Positions 31,101-32,500 of a stretch of 32,500 bases of DNA are shown here, one piece after another. The first letter of the stretch is position 1. The number at the start of each line of letters is the position of its first letter. The stretch covers positions 57,501 to 90,000 of the forward strand of contig MCFG01000117.1 of the NCBI GenBank assembly GCA_002104895.1, read 5' to 3'. The DNA is from Anaeromyces robustus (taxonomy: Eukaryota; Neocallimastigomycota; Neocallimastigomycetes; Neocallimastigales; Neocallimastigaceae). Below the pieces are notes generated by a model, which saw only the letters and a program-made list of their open reading frames with translations, did not search any database and had not been told where the DNA came from. A program made the position numbers and the translations under genes.

Positions 31101-32309
31101 CACATCATATAATCTTTGACTATATCTATCATATAATTTATATAATAAAAAGTATCTTCCTGTTGTTTATAAGCTTCTAAATCTTCTATATGACTCGTAT
31201 GTTTGATTGTACATTTTCCTCTAATACTTGATATTGGATTAACATCATAATGCATTGTAGCAACTATATATACATATATAAATAGGTGGCGTATATGAAT
31301 ATTTATATATATATTAATATAATTTATACCAAATAATATGTAATTAATAAAATTAAGAAAAAGAGAAAGAAAAAAAATAAATAAAATTTTATTATAAATA
31401 ACAATTTCAAAAATCATAAAATTGAAATTTCATTAATTTTTAATAATAAAAAAAAACGACAAAAAACAAATACAATAATAATTTCAAAAATAATAAATTG
31501 AAATTTCATTGAATTTTTAATAATAAAAAAAAGACAAAAAACAAATACAATAACAATTTTCAATATAATAAATTGAAATTTCATTGAATTTTTAATAATA
31601 AAAAACGATAAAAGCAATTATAACAATTAAAAATTAAAGCAATTTCTTATATTAAATGTATTAATCTAATATGAAATTTCTTTCTATTTAAAAAAAATAA
31701 TAATTAATAATAATAATAATAATAAATTAAAATTACGTAATAATCTAGAATCAAAATTCTTCTTTTTTCCTAATATATCTCTCGGTCTTAAGTACCAAGC
31801 AATCTTTGCCTGAGTTGTACAATTATTCTGATCTTTAACAAATTCCATAATTCTGCCTAAATAATAGGCTTCATTAACGTTCTCAGGTCTAAATGTAACA
31901 GAAATTATTTTAAGTATATTAATGATATTTTATGGTAATAAAAAATTTTAATAAAACTACTTTATATTACTACAAAAATAATAATAATAATAATAGTATA
32001 TATATATGTATAAAAATAAAAATATAACTTACGCAAGATATACAGTATCTAATAACATTTCAAAAAAATAAGGAAATATATATATAAACATAAATATTCA
32101 TATATACGAAATATATATAATGTAAATATATTACATACCGTTTAACTCATAAACAATATCACCTTCAGTTACTTTTCGCACTGTACAAGAAATATAAATA
32201 ATAATAAATATATATATTATTACACATAAAATATATATATAAATTTCTTATAATTCCAGAGTATATAAATTTTTAAATTTTTAAAATTACCTTCAGATTC
32301 ATCTCCCAT
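25829..32309 (-). CDS. SNT2: Snt2-like chromatin scaffold (BAH, PHD, SANT, PZP); reading frame broken at five places in this sequence
   Basis: Fungal Snt2 scaffolds histone deacetylase/demethylase complexes and reads histone H3 tails (family knowledge). Exons: 32309-32291, 32180-32139, 32048-32033, 31888-31737, 31263-30641, 30353-30282, 30099-29870, 29610-29333, 29184-29039, 28865-28466, 28290-28211, 27975-27786, 27678-27596, 27483-27298, 27191-27009, 26890-26384, 26285-25829; about 1,222 residues if each break gains one base. Domains: BAH (about 7-150); PHD (C170, C173, C185, C188, H193, C196, C213, C216); ELM2-like stretch then SANT (about 400-510; WSKTEIKQFENGI, QYFYRWKKTKRY); a four-Cys finger CSNC...CEEC; a PHD, knuckle and extended-PHD (PZP) module (about 705-895; VQCSVCKLRVHKSCYG, WAHVLCSLFIPE, FHVTCA); and a C-terminal GATA-like finger split by an acidic/Asn-rich insert. 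Breaks: near 31149, 29990, 28698, 26803 and 26213. Exon phases agree only if one base is added at each, so assembly error or recent decay must be separated. Exons 1 and 3 are 19 and 16 nt. Confidence 0.85.
25965..26241 (-). repeat. Asn/Ser/Asp-codon repeat near the end of the Snt2-like gene
   Basis: A degenerate repeat of AAT codons with TCT, TCC or GAT roughly every four codons encodes NNNS/NNDS units. At about 26213 the pattern loses one base (AATATAAT), which moves the frame from Asn to an Ile-rich reading and a stop at 25918. Restoring the base keeps the last zinc-binding pair in frame. Confidence 0.85.
28107..28156. repeat. (AAAT)n microsatellite in Snt2-like intron 11
   Basis: About 12 tetranucleotide units lie in the intron between the basic exon 11 and the PZP-encoding exons. 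A shorter run of the same unit lies in the next intron at 27746-27779. Confidence 0.85.
31264..31736 (-). other. Snt2-like intron 4 (473 nt) with an internal tandem repeat
   Basis: The longest intron of this gene, located inside the BAH-encoding region. It carries three copies of a 75-76-bp repeat (31401-31615) and otherwise only A/T runs. The donor is GTAATT and the acceptor TATATAG. Confidence 0.8.
31401..31615. repeat. Tandem repeat, about three copies of a 75-76-bp unit
   Basis: The landmark ATTGAAATTTCATT occurs at 31421, 31497 and 31572. Each copy is followed by TTTTTAATAATAAAAA and most by GACAAAAAACAAATACAATAA. It is entirely intronic. Confidence 0.88.
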
Positions 32310-32500
32310 TATGATATTAATTTTTGTTTATTGCACTTAAATAAAGATATTTTTATATTTATAATTAAAAAATTGATATAATAGCATTAAGTATAATTAA
32401 AAATTCTACGTATAAAATTATACCGTTTCTTTCTTTTTATTATTATTATTATTATTATAATTATCTTCCAAAATATTATTTAATAAAATATTTAAATAAG
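32310..32500. promoter_or_regulatory. Upstream flank of the Snt2-like gene
   Basis: 191 bp up to the window edge, expected to hold at least part of the promoter of the minus-strand Snt2-like gene. It is A/T-rich with a short (ATT)n run near 32440. No specific element can be named. Confidence 0.4.

Overview
The window looks like nuclear DNA of a fungus, most likely an anaerobic gut fungus (Neocallimastigomycetes). That placement is inferred from composition and gene content, not from a search. Non-coding DNA is almost pure A/T and full of (TTA)n, (TTTA)n and mononucleotide runs. Genes carry many short GT-AG introns and long asparagine tracts. The one highly expressed gene, for ribosomal protein uS19, stands out with G/C-ending codons. 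The Snt2-type BAH/PHD/SANT protein is a fungal family. No rRNA, tRNA, CRISPR array or autonomous transposon was seen.

Layout: seven protein genes. (1) 889-6886, minus: a 1,678-residue CHD3/Mi-2-type chromatin remodeller in seven exons, with an extra HP1-like chromodomain at its N terminus and two zinc knuckles at its C terminus. (2) 7626-10363, plus: DEAD-box helicase Dbp8/DDX49, ten exons. It is divergent from gene 1 across a 739-bp shared upstream region. (3) 10966-11754, plus: ribosomal protein uS19 (RPS15), whose first coding exon is only the ATG. (4) 13531-15231, plus: COP9 signalosome subunit 7, six exons. (5) 17499-22605, minus: a coiled-coil protein of about 1,560 residues with a TP-motif-rich tail, unidentified. 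(6) 23417-24917, minus: a protein with a single PARP-type zinc finger and a lysine-rich tail, six exons, two of them 25-26 nt. (7) 25829-32309, minus: a Snt2-like BAH-PHD-SANT-PZP chromatin scaffold in about 17 exons.

The exon joins were read by hand. Genes 1-4 and 6 join in frame throughout with no correction. Gene 7 needs one extra base at five places, four of them A/T homopolymers and one an Asn-codon tract. Gene 5 appears to need two homopolymer changes. The errors or decay are therefore concentrated in the right half of the window.

Three of the seven genes (1, 6, 7) encode chromatin or DNA-end proteins, but they do not form an operon-like unit and no joint function is claimed. The most unusual observations are: the HP1-like chromodomain fused to a Mi-2 remodeller; a nearly perfect 41-nt inverted repeat inside gene 6 that covers a 5' splice site and brackets three exons; a GATA-like zinc finger in gene 7 whose halves are separated by a long low-complexity insert; and a possible MITE-like inverted-repeat element at 16447-17022 lying between two long (TTTA)n arrays.
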